A stretch of 64,000 nucleotides of DNA. It comes from DASPSM01 sp036008465 (GTDB lineage Bacteria > Planctomycetota > Planctomycetia > Planctomycetales > Planctomycetaceae). Every line of letters starts with the position of its first letter. The first letter of the stretch is position 1. The notes under the pieces were generated by a model. That model did not search any database and was not told where the DNA came from. It saw nothing but the letters and a program-made list of their open reading frames with translations. Made by a program: the position numbers and the translations under genes. This document shows, one piece after another, positions 7,000-15,365 of this stretch. The stretch is taken from contig DASYNP010000087.1 in assembly GCA_036008465.1 (NCBI GenBank), positions 84,541-148,540 on the forward strand, given 5' to 3'.

Positions 7000-9825
7000 T
7001 CACGGGTTGAGGGAAGATACTTCTACCGCAATGGGCAGCGTGAACACGCGCTTGCCCTGCGGGTCGAGAAACCGTAGCGCCGGAAATGGCACACGGTCCA
7101 ATCGAATGTCGGTTGGGTATGCGAGAAACTGACGTTCATCGGGATTTAAAGCGGCCGGCGCACTCGTTCGGTCGCTGCTCGTCGATCGGCCTTCTCGGCG
7201 GTCGAACAGAAGAAGCAGTTGGGCCGGGCCACCAGGCTCGGTCGACGCAATCTCTTCCCCGGAAGTGAGGTCTACCAATTCGACTTCGGCGACACCTTTC
7301 AGGTTTCGCCCCTCCGGCAGTTTCAATCGCAGCAAGGACCGACCGTCATGTGTTGGATTAACCCCGGCCTCATAGGCGCAATCGTAGAGGTCGAGGCCGT
7401 TACGGTCCTTTCGGACTAACAGCCGACAATTGGCCACGCGGGCGAGTTGCTTAAAGTGCTGCCCGATGAAGTCTAAAAACGCGTGCGCCGGCAAAGCGGC
7501 CGCGAATTTTGAGAACTCGAGCTTGTGCGAATCGAGGTACCAAGGCGTCGGGTTGTCGATAAACATCATGCGGGGGCGGTCGCGATGGGCAGCGAGCAAG
7601 AGTTCGTTCGCGGCCGGATCGAGCGTGTCCCATTCGTTGCCCAGGACAAAATCGCTCGCGGGCGGTCGATTAGCCCAGAAATGCAAGCTCATCAAACCGA
7701 TGCGAGCGACAAAGCAGTCGGAGGAAGCCTCGGCATTGGTCGCCAGGAACGTGAGCAACGTCGCCTCTCTCTCGGAGAGTCGCGTCCAGCGACATCCGCG
7801 CAATTCGAGCGGCACAAGGTGTTCGTAAGTTCTTGCGGCCACCAGCGCGGGCAGCCCGCCGAACAGCAATGCCAGGCTTGCGGCGACAAGATTCCAGTTC
7901 AAATCCGATGCGCGACGGCGCACCCGGCCGACCAGGTCGACCTCCAAAAAATCGCAGAGCAAAACGATGCCGGCCAAAAGCATGACCCACGTCGGCAGGT
8001 GAAACGGGCCGCCGTCGACTGGAAGAATCCGTAGCGGCCGCAGGCAAACTGCCAGCGTCAATAAGAGGCGGAAGACCAAACCGGCCGAGAGTTGCTCGTC
8101 CCGAATCGGTGGGATCAGCAGCAGCCAGACCAGGGGCAACGCGAAGCGGGTCCAATCCGTGTCCCACCCGTAGGCCGCCACAAATCCGAAGATGAGGAGG
8201 CAAGTGAACAGTCTGAGAGGCCGTAGGAACCGGCGCGGCCCGGACCCGCCCCAAAGCACGACGAGCGCGGTCCCAGCGCCGACGAGCGACCAGACAGTCG
8301 CCAAGCTTGGAAGCTGATACGAGTTGCCGACTCTCCCATAAATCCGCCATTCGAAAGTCAGCCTTAGCGCAGCGAACACGACCAAAGAGAGGGCGACCCG
8401 CGCAACGGGGATTGTCGGCAAGGCGGGGGACGTGGCGACTTCCAATTCACGACACAGATCGAGCAAGAGGACGACGCCAGCCAGGATCGCCGTCACGGTG
8501 CCGATGTGGACCTGGCTTCCCGGCACCGGGAAGACCTGGATCGGCTGCAGGCATGTCGTGAACACCAGCATCAACCGAAAGAGCCATTCTTTCGCCTGCG
8601 GCTCCCAATCGGGTGGAGGAACCAACACGAGCCACATCAGCGGCAACGCAATCCATGTCGCTTGAGAGTCCCAGGACCGGGCCACAAGCGCATCCGTAAA
8701 GATCAGCGCGCAGACAAACAGCCGAAGCGGCCACAAAACGCTGCGACCTCTCGGTCCCATCCAAAACGCGCCGAGACCCAACCCGGCCCCGATCACCGAC
8801 CAAGACACGGTCAGGCGCGGCAGCGCCAGCGGACCCCCAAACCTCGAGCCAGCAAAACCTCGCCACGGCTGAATCAGCAACGCCCGAATAATTCCACCCA
8901 ACGTGTTCCCTTGCGCGATTGCAAATCCCAGAGTCACGCTGGCGACGGCCGCTGCTCCCAAGGCGCAGAAGAGCACGTGTTTCCAACGCACTTCGCTGGG
9001 TCCGACTCCCACAACCGCCAGCCAGCAGCAGGGCAAGAGAGCCGCCGTGATCGTGAAACAGAACGTTCCAAACCCATCCACGAATCGCGAGCGCATCAAA
9101 ATCGTCGGAAGGGCGAGGATGGCCAGCGACGCCGCGATCCGCAGCACTGTCCAGACCACCGAAGGTCGCGGCCCCAGGGAAACGAGCGCCATGCCCAACG
9201 ACAGGCCGAACAAGACGCCCACGTTGATCTTGGTCAAAATCAACGCCGCGGTAATTGCTCCCAGGAGCGCGAGGGCAGTGTTCGGTCGCGTGTTCCACAG
9301 TTGTGCGGCAATCCAAAATGCCGCCGCCACCAGCAGCACGACCAGTTCCTGGGGGTGTCCGGGCTCATTGGTGAACACGACGAGCTGAAAGATGCCGGCC
9401 ATCCAGACGATGGCCGCCAGTCCCTGTGACCAATTGGTGTCGCGAGCCAACCGCCGGGCCGTCATCGCCAGCAGCAGGGCACCAACCACCCAGGCCAGGA
9501 GGGCAACCGCACGAACGCCGTCGTTGCCCAGTGGCACGCCCAGCAGGGAAAAGACGACCCATCGGTCGAGCAGGTAGGACGGGCCATAGATGAAGCTGGC
9601 CTGATCGTAAAGCGCGCGGCCGTCGAGCATCTGCTGAACCGACAGCAGCATCTTCCCTTCGTCGTCCCAAAACGGGAATCGGCTGAAGAGAGTGAAGAAG
9701 GCGAAGGCGACGCCGGCGACAAACGTGCTGAGCAGAACCGTCCCGAGCACAATCCGGCGAACCGCCATACGCCGCCCAGCAACCGCCGTCGGGGACCGCA
9801 ACGCTAAGACCGCCTGCTCCGGCAA
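7000..9825 (-). CDS. Large polytopic membrane protein, GT-C glycosyltransferase-like, with internal duplication
   Basis: A 941-residue protein with many hydrophobic helices over residues 20-665 and a soluble C-terminal domain of about 275 residues. Soon after the first helix it has FPFWDDEG, resembling the acidic first-loop motif of GT-C transferases that use polyprenyl-linked sugars, followed by QMLDGRALYDQASFIYGPSY, which fits the same fold. Residues about 325-463 and 495-630 are copies of each other (shared pattern: LPxL, WSxxGAG, PLRLFxCxLIF, WDxxxTxxALPLxWLxLxPP, FRLxL, CLxPxxxxPV, LAGxVLLxD), so the membrane part was enlarged by duplication. The soluble tail has FVARIGLMSLHFWANRPP, which may be a sugar- or donor-binding region. 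No clear operon partner. A role in surface glycosylation is an inference. Confidence 0.75.
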   Translation of the reverse strand: MPEQAVLALRSPTAVAGRRMAVRRIVLGTVLLSTFVAGVAFAFFTLFSRFPFWDDEGKMLLSVQQMLDGRALYDQASFIYGPSYLLDRWVVFSLLGVPLGNDGVRAVALLAWVVGALLLAMTARRLARDTNWSQGLAAIVWMAGIFQLVVFTNEPGHPQELVVLLVAAAFWIAAQLWNTRPNTALALLGAITAALILTKINVGVLFGLSLGMALVSLGPRPSVVWTVLRIAASLAILALPTILMRSRFVDGFGTFCFTITAALLPCCWLAVVGVGPSEVRWKHVLFCALGAAAVASVTLGFAIAQGNTLGGIIRALLIQPWRGFAGSRFGGPLALPRLTVSWSVIGAGLGLGAFWMGPRGRSVLWPLRLFVCALIFTDALVARSWDSQATWIALPLMWLVLVPPPDWEPQAKEWLFRLMLVFTTCLQPIQVFPVPGSQVHIGTVTAILAGVVLLLDLCRELEVATSPALPTIPVARVALSLVVFAALRLTFEWRIYGRVGNSYQLPSLATVWSLVGAGTALVVLWGGSGPRRFLRPLRLFTCLLIFGFVAAYGWDTDWTRFALPLVWLLLIPPIRDEQLSAGLVFRLLLTLAVCLRPLRILPVDGGPFHLPTWVMLLAGIVLLCDFLEVDLVGRVRRRASDLNWNLVAASLALLFGGLPALVAARTYEHLVPLELRGCRWTRLSEREATLLTFLATNAEASSDCFVARIGLMSLHFWANRPPASDFVLGNEWDTLDPAANELLLAAHRDRPRMMFIDNPTPWYLDSHKLEFSKFAAALPAHAFLDFIGQHFKQLARVANCRLLVRKDRNGLDLYDCAYEAGVNPTHDGRSLLRLKLPEGRNLKGVAEVELVDLTSGEEIASTEPGGPAQLLLLFDRREGRSTSSDRTSAPAALNPDERQFLAYPTDIRLDRVPFPALRFLDPQGKRVFTLPIAVEVSSLNP
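7936..8853 (-). repeat. Diverged in-frame duplication of a membrane module inside the GT-C-like gene
   Basis: Two segments of roughly 140 codons, about 8437-8853 and 7936-8343, encode homologous groups of membrane helices separated by about 30 codons. Conserved pieces include PLRLFVCALIF versus PLRLFTCLLIF and WIALPLMWLVLVPP versus FALPLVWLLLIPP. DNA identity is limited, so the duplication is old. Confidence 0.8.
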
Positions 9826-10260
9826 GACGAAAAGTTCCTTTGGTGACCGGCTGATTACGGGAGCCGACGGCGGAATGGAGCTCGGCGCTGGGGCGATCGG
9901 CCGATCGATGCTCGAATCTCGAACAGGTCGCGGAGGAAGTACGATTCGTGCGGAACGAGCCCTAGATCTTCGCTCAGAATCTCTTCGACTTCTGCGATAA
10001 GTTGATTCTCGTTGATACGCTGACTCCGATTGGGCGCGAGGTGCGCAAAGCCGGCAATTGGGCGGAAGGCGTTCGCGACGACGGGCATTGGGCCACGGAA
10101 CAATGCGCCTGCCTCTACGTTAACTGCGGCCCGGTCGCTCAGCAATCAAGGATCTGCAGCGTTGCCGACGTGCCGCCAAGCGTAATGGATTGTCCCGCCC
10201 ACTCGGTCGAATTGCGAGTTTGATATCCTGAGGTCTCACACCCCTTAAGGTGACTTCGGC
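9826..10260. other. Intergenic stretch, at most a weak small ORF
   Basis: This lies upstream of the large membrane protein gene (minus strand) and before the small plus-strand gene. One minus-strand frame (9855-10145) could encode 96 residues, and its centre (NQLIAEVEEILSEDLGLVP) looks protein-like, but its N-terminal third and its Arg-rich end do not. I see no family match and no good ribosome binding site. It may be a gene remnant or chance. Confidence 0.35.
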
Positions 10261-10416
10261 ATGGGAAATGTCATTGTTCCCGTGATGCCGCAGTTCGACG
10301 AACTATTGAACGTGGAGTTGAGCCACGAATTCTATCGACTGTCCGTGGAAGTGGCGGAAGGCCAAAAGGAAATTATCGACAGCACATTGATCGGCGGAAG
10401 TCGACCGCCTCGCTAA
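10261..10416 (+). CDS. Small hypothetical protein, 51 residues
   Basis: An ATG preceded at about nine bases by AAGGTGA opens a 51-codon frame ending at TAA. The product begins MGNVIVPVMPQFDELL and contains ELSHEFYRLSVEVAEGQKEI, which would form an amphipathic helix; it has no signal peptide, membrane segment or cysteines. The ribosome-binding-like sequence, balanced composition and position 29 bases before the acetyltransferase on the same strand favour a real gene. I do not recognise the family. It could be a leader or partner of the acetyltransferase gene. Confidence 0.5.
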   Translation: MGNVIVPVMPQFDELLNVELSHEFYRLSVEVAEGQKEIIDSTLIGGSRPPR

Positions 10417-10445
10417 CATGGTCGAATAATGGGGACCCCGAAGTT

Positions 10446-10961
10446 ATGGCCGAGAGCCAGCTGCGTGATTTTGCAATTCGACCGGCGGGGCCTGCGGATG
10501 TGCCGGTCATTCTGTCGCTGATTCGAGACTTAGCCGAATACGAGCGGCTTTCGCACGAAGTGGAGGCGACCGAAGAGTGCCTAGAGCGCAATCTGTTTGG
10601 AGAGCCGCAGTACGCGGAAGCGCTGATCGGCGAACTGCGAGGGGAGCCGGTCGCCTTTGCTGTCTACTTTCACAACTTTTCGACATTTCTGGGCAAACCT
10701 GGGCTCTATCTGGAAGACTTGTTCGTCAAACCCACGGCGCGCGATTTGGGGATCGGCGGAGCGATCCTGCGGCGCCTGGCACGCATCGCGGTCGAGCGTG
10801 ATTGTGGTCGACTGGAATGGTCGGTGCTCGATTGGAACGCACCCGCGCTTGCGTTTTACAAATCCCTGGGTGCGATCCCCATGGGCGATTGGACGATTCA
10901 TCGAGTGACTGGGGATGCGTTGCGATCTTTGGCAGAGTCGGAGGGGAAGAGGTCGCAATAG
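10446..10961 (+). CDS. GNAT-family N-acetyltransferase, diamine acetyltransferase (SSAT)-like
   Basis: A 171-residue single-domain GNAT enzyme that transfers acetyl from acetyl-CoA to an amine. It starts IRPAGPADVPVILSLIRDLAEYE, has the strand LYLEDLFVKPTARDLGIGGAIL with the acetyl-CoA pyrophosphate loop RDLGIGG, then CGRLEWSVLDWNAPALAFYKSLGA, the classic motif B with the catalytic-region Tyr. The LAEYERL segment near residue 35, the YFHNFSTFLGKPGLYLEDLFV stretch (shortened) and the length match the spermidine/spermine or thialysine acetyltransferase branch, so a polyamine or other small amine is the likely substrate (inference). It lies 29 bases behind the small hypothetical gene. The coding strand changes to repeat-type DNA directly afterwards. 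Confidence 0.88.
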   Translation: MAESQLRDFAIRPAGPADVPVILSLIRDLAEYERLSHEVEATEECLERNLFGEPQYAEALIGELRGEPVAFAVYFHNFSTFLGKPGLYLEDLFVKPTARDLGIGGAILRRLARIAVERDCGRLEWSVLDWNAPALAFYKSLGAIPMGDWTIHRVTGDALRSLAESEGKRSQ

Positions 10962-11013
10962 GAAAAATCCCGAGACGGATTGCAGAGCCGACCGAGGAAA
11001 TCGGCGGGGTGGC

Positions 11014-11160
11014 GGGGCGCTCCGCTCTGCGGAAGCCCCCGTTAGCATCGTTGCGTTTGAATCTTGCTGCTAAGTGACGTTCTGCTTTCATCGGAGCGAG
11101 CGTATTTTCGTGGCCGTCGTCGCAGCGCAGCCCCGGGGCTTCCTTAGGGCGGAGCGCCCC
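11014..11160. repeat. Inverted repeat of a dispersed intergenic element type
   Basis: A 26-base arm at 11014-11039 (GGGGCGCTCCGC...GGAAGCCCC) is repeated in inverted orientation at 11135-11160 with only a few mismatches, separated by about 95 bases. Such GC-rich gctccgc/gcttcc palindromes are typical of repetitive intergenic DNA in planctomycete genomes (from memory). No ORF fits between the arms, so it is more likely a non-coding palindromic repeat or a MITE-like relic than an insertion sequence. Confidence 0.6.
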
Positions 11161-11250
11161 GGCCAGCCGGCGTACGATAGGCTCGCCAGCCTAAGCGAGG
11201 CACGATGAACAGCACTCAATTGACGGCCGAACAGGCTTCGATCAGGTCGC

Positions 11251-12390
11251 ATGATGTCGGTGGCTGACATAGAATCTATCGCGAATCGCGGCGGCGTGCT
11301 GCGGCTTGAGTATGCGTGCACTCCGGCCGAGCGAAAAGAAGCCGAGTCATTCGTGCTGGCTCAAACGCTCGGCGGCGGATCGAAGCGGCGCGCAAATGCG
11401 AAGTTGCTGCTCATTCTGATCGCGTTCATTTGCTTGTTCGTACTTTTTGTGGTGATGGTGATTCCCCGGGTATTCGCTCCCTACATGATCGCGGGGTGGG
11501 TTGGGCTGACCGTGGTCGGGACTGTACTGAGTCGCCGCGCTCGCAGGAAATTGGACAAGAAATTGGAAACGGCTCCGCCAATCACGGTCGAATTGTCCGC
11601 GCAGGGGTTTCGGATCGACGACAAAGCCGCGGAGTCCCAGGTGATGATGCCGTGGGATTCGTTCCGCCGGTTCGAATCGGAATCGGTGTTTGTGTTTCTA
11701 CACCGTACGAGCGGACTCAGTTTCATGGTCCCCAAACGCGCGCTCCCGTCACCCGAATCCATCGAGTGGCTCCGCGAGATGAACATCGGGATTGCCACGC
11801 GCGACGCTCCCGAAAGCCCGCTTCCGCTTCCGCCCGCTCCTGCGTCACGGGCTCGCGAGGGAAACTTTTCGGATGTCACGCTCGAATACCGGATGGGCTA
11901 TTGGAACTGCGTTGATCTTTCGTTTGCCTCGTGGGGAGCCGGGCGAGGCGCCGCAGTCTTCATGATTGGCATGTTCACGGGGATCTCCATTTATTCGGCC
12001 TTCGCCATGCCGCACAATCCCAATGCGAAGTTCAGCGACTTGGAAGTTTATTGCTACTTCATCGCTCCGATCATGCTGATCGGGGCAATCTTGATCGCAT
12101 TCGTGGTGGCGACGCAGTTCTGGCTTTCGCACCGTGGCCAATTGAAACGGCGCACGGTCCGCCTGAGCGAGACATCGCTCACGCTCTCTGAGAACGACGG
12201 AACGTCGGAAGTCCCGTGGAGCAGGTTCACTCGCTACAAAGAAACGCCCTGGTCGTTTCTTGCGTGGAAAGGCCGGCACGACTGGTTGTATTTACCCAAA
12301 TCGGCCTTTCCCTCGATCCCGGCCCAAGAGCGCTGCCGCGAACTCTTTGCCGGCCACTTGAAACGTTCGACGTGGTTTTTCGGCAGTTAA
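11251..12390 (+). CDS. Membrane protein with two tandem YcxB-like modules
   Basis: A 379-residue protein built from the same unit twice. Each unit starts with a beta segment (LRLEYACTPAE, VTLEYRMGYW), continues with two transmembrane helices (about residues 50-90 and 230-295) and ends with a cytosolic beta domain: ITVELSAQGFRI...MPWDSFRRF...FMVPKRALPS in the first and RTVRLSETSLTL...VPWSRFTRY...YLPKSAFPS in the second. This W(D/S)xFxR...P(K)xAxP pattern is that of the YcxB-like domain, whose function is unknown; most family members have a single unit. The start may be either of two adjacent ATG codons. No operon partner is visible. It is followed by about 1.4 kb of repeats. Confidence 0.78.
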   Translation: MMSVADIESIANRGGVLRLEYACTPAERKEAESFVLAQTLGGGSKRRANAKLLLILIAFICLFVLFVVMVIPRVFAPYMIAGWVGLTVVGTVLSRRARRKLDKKLETAPPITVELSAQGFRIDDKAAESQVMMPWDSFRRFESESVFVFLHRTSGLSFMVPKRALPSPESIEWLREMNIGIATRDAPESPLPLPPAPASRAREGNFSDVTLEYRMGYWNCVDLSFASWGAGRGAAVFMIGMFTGISIYSAFAMPHNPNAKFSDLEVYCYFIAPIMLIGAILIAFVVATQFWLSHRGQLKRRTVRLSETSLTLSENDGTSEVPWSRFTRYKETPWSFLAWKGRHDWLYLPKSAFPSIPAQERCRELFAGHLKRSTWFFGS

Positions 12391-13107
12391 GTAGGTCCCG
12401 CCGGGTGCCATGCCCACGGCTTTGCGCGGGCACGCGAAGCGGCAGAACGCGCGAATGCTCGGGGCAGTTGTTGGGCGCCCGGCGTGAGGCTGCCCGGGAA
12501 TTGGGGCACTTAACCCCGGGAGGAGTGGCACTGTGCTGGCCACCTGCGTGAGCGGTGCGATGCGAACTCCTTCTTCGATAAGCCCCCGAATGGAGGCGAC
12601 ACTCTGTTGATACAAGAAGTGCCGCCCCCCGTTCGGGGGCTTCTGTCACGAACACGAGACGGCCATCCACGGGCTTACACGGCTCGACGAGCTCGCCGAA
12701 GTCCACGTGGCTAAGGAGTGTCGCCCCTGCCGGGGCTTCGGAGATCTTTTTGTGGCCCGCGTTACCCAGGGTTGAACACCCTGGGCTATTCTCTGACGCC
12801 CCTTGTCGGGGCTCACATTCAGAATCGATGCCGTCGCCCACTCGCTGCCGACCCGCGTCGTCAATCCCGGAATCCGAGAAAACTGATCTTGGCAGATCTG
12901 AGTTTTTATGGCTGAATGGAAATAGCGACTTTTTGCGCGTAGCGTTTTGGTGCGCGCTCGGTGCTCGACGATGTCGGGAGCGATGCGCGCCGGTGTTGGA
13001 GCGTGCAGAGATAACTGCTGCCGGCCCGACGTTGGTTAACAAAATGTCATCCGAAGGGGGTGTGGTGTGGTCACCTACTTTCAATAGGTAGTTGACCACG
13101 GAGATAG
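12391..13107. repeat. Repeat-rich non-coding region with palindromic elements
   Basis: No convincing gene. The stretch opens with a hairpin-forming element around TGCCCACGGCTTTGCGCGGGCA (about 12410-12432), followed by GC-rich palindromic pieces and a segment near 12720-12820 with CCCAGGGTTGAACACCCTGGG and gacgccccttgtcggggc, both self-complementary. These resemble dispersed intergenic repeats common in planctomycetes (recalled, not searched). Long open frames here have Arg/Pro-rich, non-protein-like translations in both strands. Confidence 0.6.
13067..13099. repeat. Hairpin element, copy 1
   Basis: GTGGTCA at the left pairs with TGACCAC at the right, with further CTAC/GTAG pairing inside. 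The pattern ggtcac....ttt..ataggnagntgacc recurs about 315 bases downstream, which suggests a small mobile or amplified hairpin family. Confidence 0.55.
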
Positions 13108-13283
13108 TTGACCACGGGGGGGAAGTCCAAGGTCGAGCGGGACGGGACTGAATCGAAGCGTGCGGTCACCACAAAGGCTCGAAGCCACCAAGAAGGCGTA
13201 CGAAGTTGGCGGTTCGAAATCCGGTCCGGACACCTGATTGATGGCGGCGGCGCTGCCGGCGAAAAGATCCCCGCCGGGAACGA

Positions 13284-13318
13284 AAAAAGGATCCCCGCCG
13301 GTGATGGGGATCCTTTTT
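13284..13318. terminator. Strong A/T-flanked hairpin, terminator-like in both directions
   Basis: Thirteen bases (AAAAAGGATCCCC) pair perfectly with GGGGATCCTTTTT across a nine-base loop. A GC stem with an A run on one side and a T run on the other has the form of a bidirectional intrinsic terminator. It lies inside a repeat block and no gene ends right beside it, so it may instead be a repeat-borne hairpin. Confidence 0.5.
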
Positions 13319-13640
13319 CACTAGAGGGAGAAAAGATCCCCGGCAGTCTCGGCTAGGGGAAAACACCAGGGGTTGGGTCGGGTCACGAATTTTTGATAGG
13401 AAGATGACCCAGGAAATTCGTGACCCAACCCCCCAACCGCAGGTCGGGACGGGACGCGAAAGAACGGGCCCCCCTCACCCCCAGCCCCTCTCCCGCGGCG
13501 GGGCGAGGGGAGAAGAAACTCAGTCGGGACGGGAATCGAAGCGTGCCGGAAAAAAGATCCCCGCCGGTGACCAAAAAATGTCCATGCTGGTGGAGAGGAT
13601 CCTTTTTCACTAAGGGCGAAAAGGATCCCCGGCAGTTCGG
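13309..13640. repeat. Direct repeats of a ggatccttttt/gatccccggcag unit
   Basis: A unit of about 40 bases beginning GGATCCTTTTTCACTA and ending GATCCCCGGCAG occurs at about 13309-13348 and again at about 13598-13638 with few differences. Several extra GATCCCCGCCGG pieces surround both copies (13266, 13290, about 13555). Between them lies a palindromic CCCCTCACCCCCAGCCCC/GGGGCGAGGGGAG element near 13472-13512. Confidence 0.6.
13380..13426. repeat. Hairpin element, copy 2, within a 13-base inverted repeat
   Basis: GGGTCACGAATTT at 13380-13392 is the exact complement of AAATTCGTGACCC at 13414-13426. The left half with ttgataggaagatgacc is also the second copy of the ggtcac...tgacc hairpin seen at 13067. 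Confidence 0.6.
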
Positions 13641-13808
13641 CGAGCCGAATCCGGACGGTCGAAATCTGGTCCGGACACTCTTTTAACGGGACGGGACACG
13701 AACGCGTTGGGGCGGGACGCTAGGAAGTCCAAGGTCCGAAGTCCAAGGTCCAAGGTCGAAAAAAGGCGGGACGGGACTCGGTTGGGACAACGGCAAGTCC
13801 GCGGCGGT

Positions 13809-14957
13809 TTATCGCGTCAGCCGCTCGGCGGGAATCGCGTAGCAGATCTGCTCCCAGCAATCGTCGCTGTGCCGGCGAAGAAAGAGCCGGTATTTGTCCG
13901 AGAGCGACGCGATAAAGAGCGGGATGGTCCAAAGGTCTTCCTGGCGGTGGTAGAGGCAGATCGAAAGTGCGGGGAGGTGCTTGCGGATGGTGTTTTGGGC
14001 CCCTTGGAGTGCCTGCAGCTCTGAGCCTTCGATGTCCATCTTGATTAGCGAGGCCCCGCAATCGGCTAGCACTTCGTCCAGGGGTAGACAGCGCACCTCG
14101 TAAGTTCCGGCCGAGGTCACCTGAGAGCCGGCCGTGCCAATCGCCTCGAATCGCACGGTCTCGCGGCGGGAGCCGACTGCCGCCTGCACGAGGCGAATCT
14201 TGTCACGAAGACCTTCTGGAAGTCCGGAGACGAACTTCTCGAGTCGCTGGAAGTTCGACGGGTCGGGCTCGAGCGCCACGATTTGGCCGAAGCAACGCGC
14301 CGAGCGATCGAGGAAAGCTCGCAATGAGTCGCCGTCGAATGCGCCGCAATCGACGAAGACTTCGTCCGCGATCAGCTTGAGCAAATCCTCGGGGAAGTAC
14401 ATGGAGCCCGGATGCGCCGGCGGCACCGCCTCATCGAGCAGCGCTCGATAGCGGATTTGAGCCAGGTACTCGGTCCGCGACTCGTCATCGGCCCAGATCT
14501 TCGCGGCCTGAAGGATGTTGCGCCGCTCCGGAAGGAGTTTGCTCGGCAGATCGAGGCACGCGTGCGGAAGAAATGTGTCGGGATACTGCCGGAAGACGTG
14601 AGTGCAAGCGACCGCGCGAAGGCCCATTTCCGTCAACTGCCGGCGAACGCCCGCTCCGGTGTAAATGGTGACGACGAAAGTTGCCCCGCCGAATTTCGCC
14701 GAAGCTTCCGCCGCCGAGTAGACCGGCAGCCCCTCGACAACGGTTCCCTGCAGACGCGGGTTGTTGTCGGCCCAAGCGGCCGGCTCAATGCCGATGCCCC
14801 GCAGGCCTTTGAGAGCGATCAACCCCAGGCGTCCGGCTCCAAACAGCACAAGCGGGCTGTCCGCGCCGATCGGCTTGACCGCGACCGGGCCCGATTTCAC
14901 CTGATCCAAGGCCCGCTCGATCTGCTGCTCGAGCTGGTCAGTCATGCGGTCCGCCAC
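13809..14957 (-). CDS. FkbM-family SAM-dependent methyltransferase
   Basis: A 382-residue protein. The C-terminal half has the FkbM signature: VFVDCGAFDGDSLRAFL (SAM motif I), IVALEPDPSNFQRLEKFV, then LIKMDIEGSELQALQGA near the end. The N-terminal 120 residues contain VLFGAGRLGLIALKGLRGIGI, a Rossmann-type dinucleotide- or SAM-like fold often fused to FkbM in glycan loci, where it may bind a nucleotide sugar. FkbM enzymes O-methylate sugars or polyketides. The gene sits on the same strand as the sugar operon and is 408 bases downstream of it, so modification of the same glycan is plausible (inference). Start is the first of two nearby ATG codons (14957 or 14945). Confidence 0.85.
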   Translation of the reverse strand: MADRMTDQLEQQIERALDQVKSGPVAVKPIGADSPLVLFGAGRLGLIALKGLRGIGIEPAAWADNNPRLQGTVVEGLPVYSAAEASAKFGGATFVVTIYTGAGVRRQLTEMGLRAVACTHVFRQYPDTFLPHACLDLPSKLLPERRNILQAAKIWADDESRTEYLAQIRYRALLDEAVPPAHPGSMYFPEDLLKLIADEVFVDCGAFDGDSLRAFLDRSARCFGQIVALEPDPSNFQRLEKFVSGLPEGLRDKIRLVQAAVGSRRETVRFEAIGTAGSQVTSAGTYEVRCLPLDEVLADCGASLIKMDIEGSELQALQGAQNTIRKHLPALSICLYHRQEDLWTIPLFIASLSDKYRLFLRRHSDDCWEQICYAIPAERLTR

Positions 14958-15365
14958 CTGTCGATTTCAAGGGATATTCTTTCCGAATGGCGATAGTGGC
15001 TCTCGTCAGGCCGAGGGTGAGCTGGGGTGGAACCGACCGGAACCGCGGCCTTCTTGGATTCGCCGCGAGCGTGGCACGCCGTAGCCTACCGTCTCCCAGA
15101 ACTCGGTCTGGCAGCTGAGAGGAAAGAAACTGTAATCCGCGGGCGCACAAGAGTCAAATTCCGGATTTGCGGCGGCCGCGATCGCCAACGGCACCTTCCA
15201 CAAAAGGTCGCCGTTCTGCACGAGCCTGGTCTCCTCTCCTCGCTCCGAAAGGGCAGGCCACAATTACCTCCAACAAACCCATTTGCCGCATGCTCGCGCG
15301 ATTCCATCCATTTCTATTGGAGGTTGCATCGAGTTCAACCTCAAAACAGCTCTTCAACAACAGCT
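14958..15365. other. Gap between glycosyltransferase and FkbM gene, possible gene remnant
   Basis: No intact gene. On the minus strand, short frames give protein-like pieces: MRQMGLLEVIVACPFG near 15270 and, in another frame, LVQNGDLLWKVPLAIAAAA then DYSFFPLSCQTEFWETVGYG between about 15060 and 15215. The two pieces would join with one frameshift, which suggests a decayed gene of the glycan cluster. I cannot name its family. Confidence 0.3.

Noticed and set aside
12227..13099. 290-codon minus-strand frame over the YcxB-like gene end and the repeats
   Set aside because: Starts in repeat DNA and ends inside a real gene; Arg/Ser/Pro-rich translation without any motif.
13108..13706. CRISPR array
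   Set aside because: Repeats are irregular in length and spacing, contain BamHI-like hairpins and show no equal-length unique spacers; no cas genes are nearby.
12391..13808. Insertion sequence
   Set aside because: No transposase motifs in any frame and no terminal inverted repeats with target duplication; only short repeats and hairpins.
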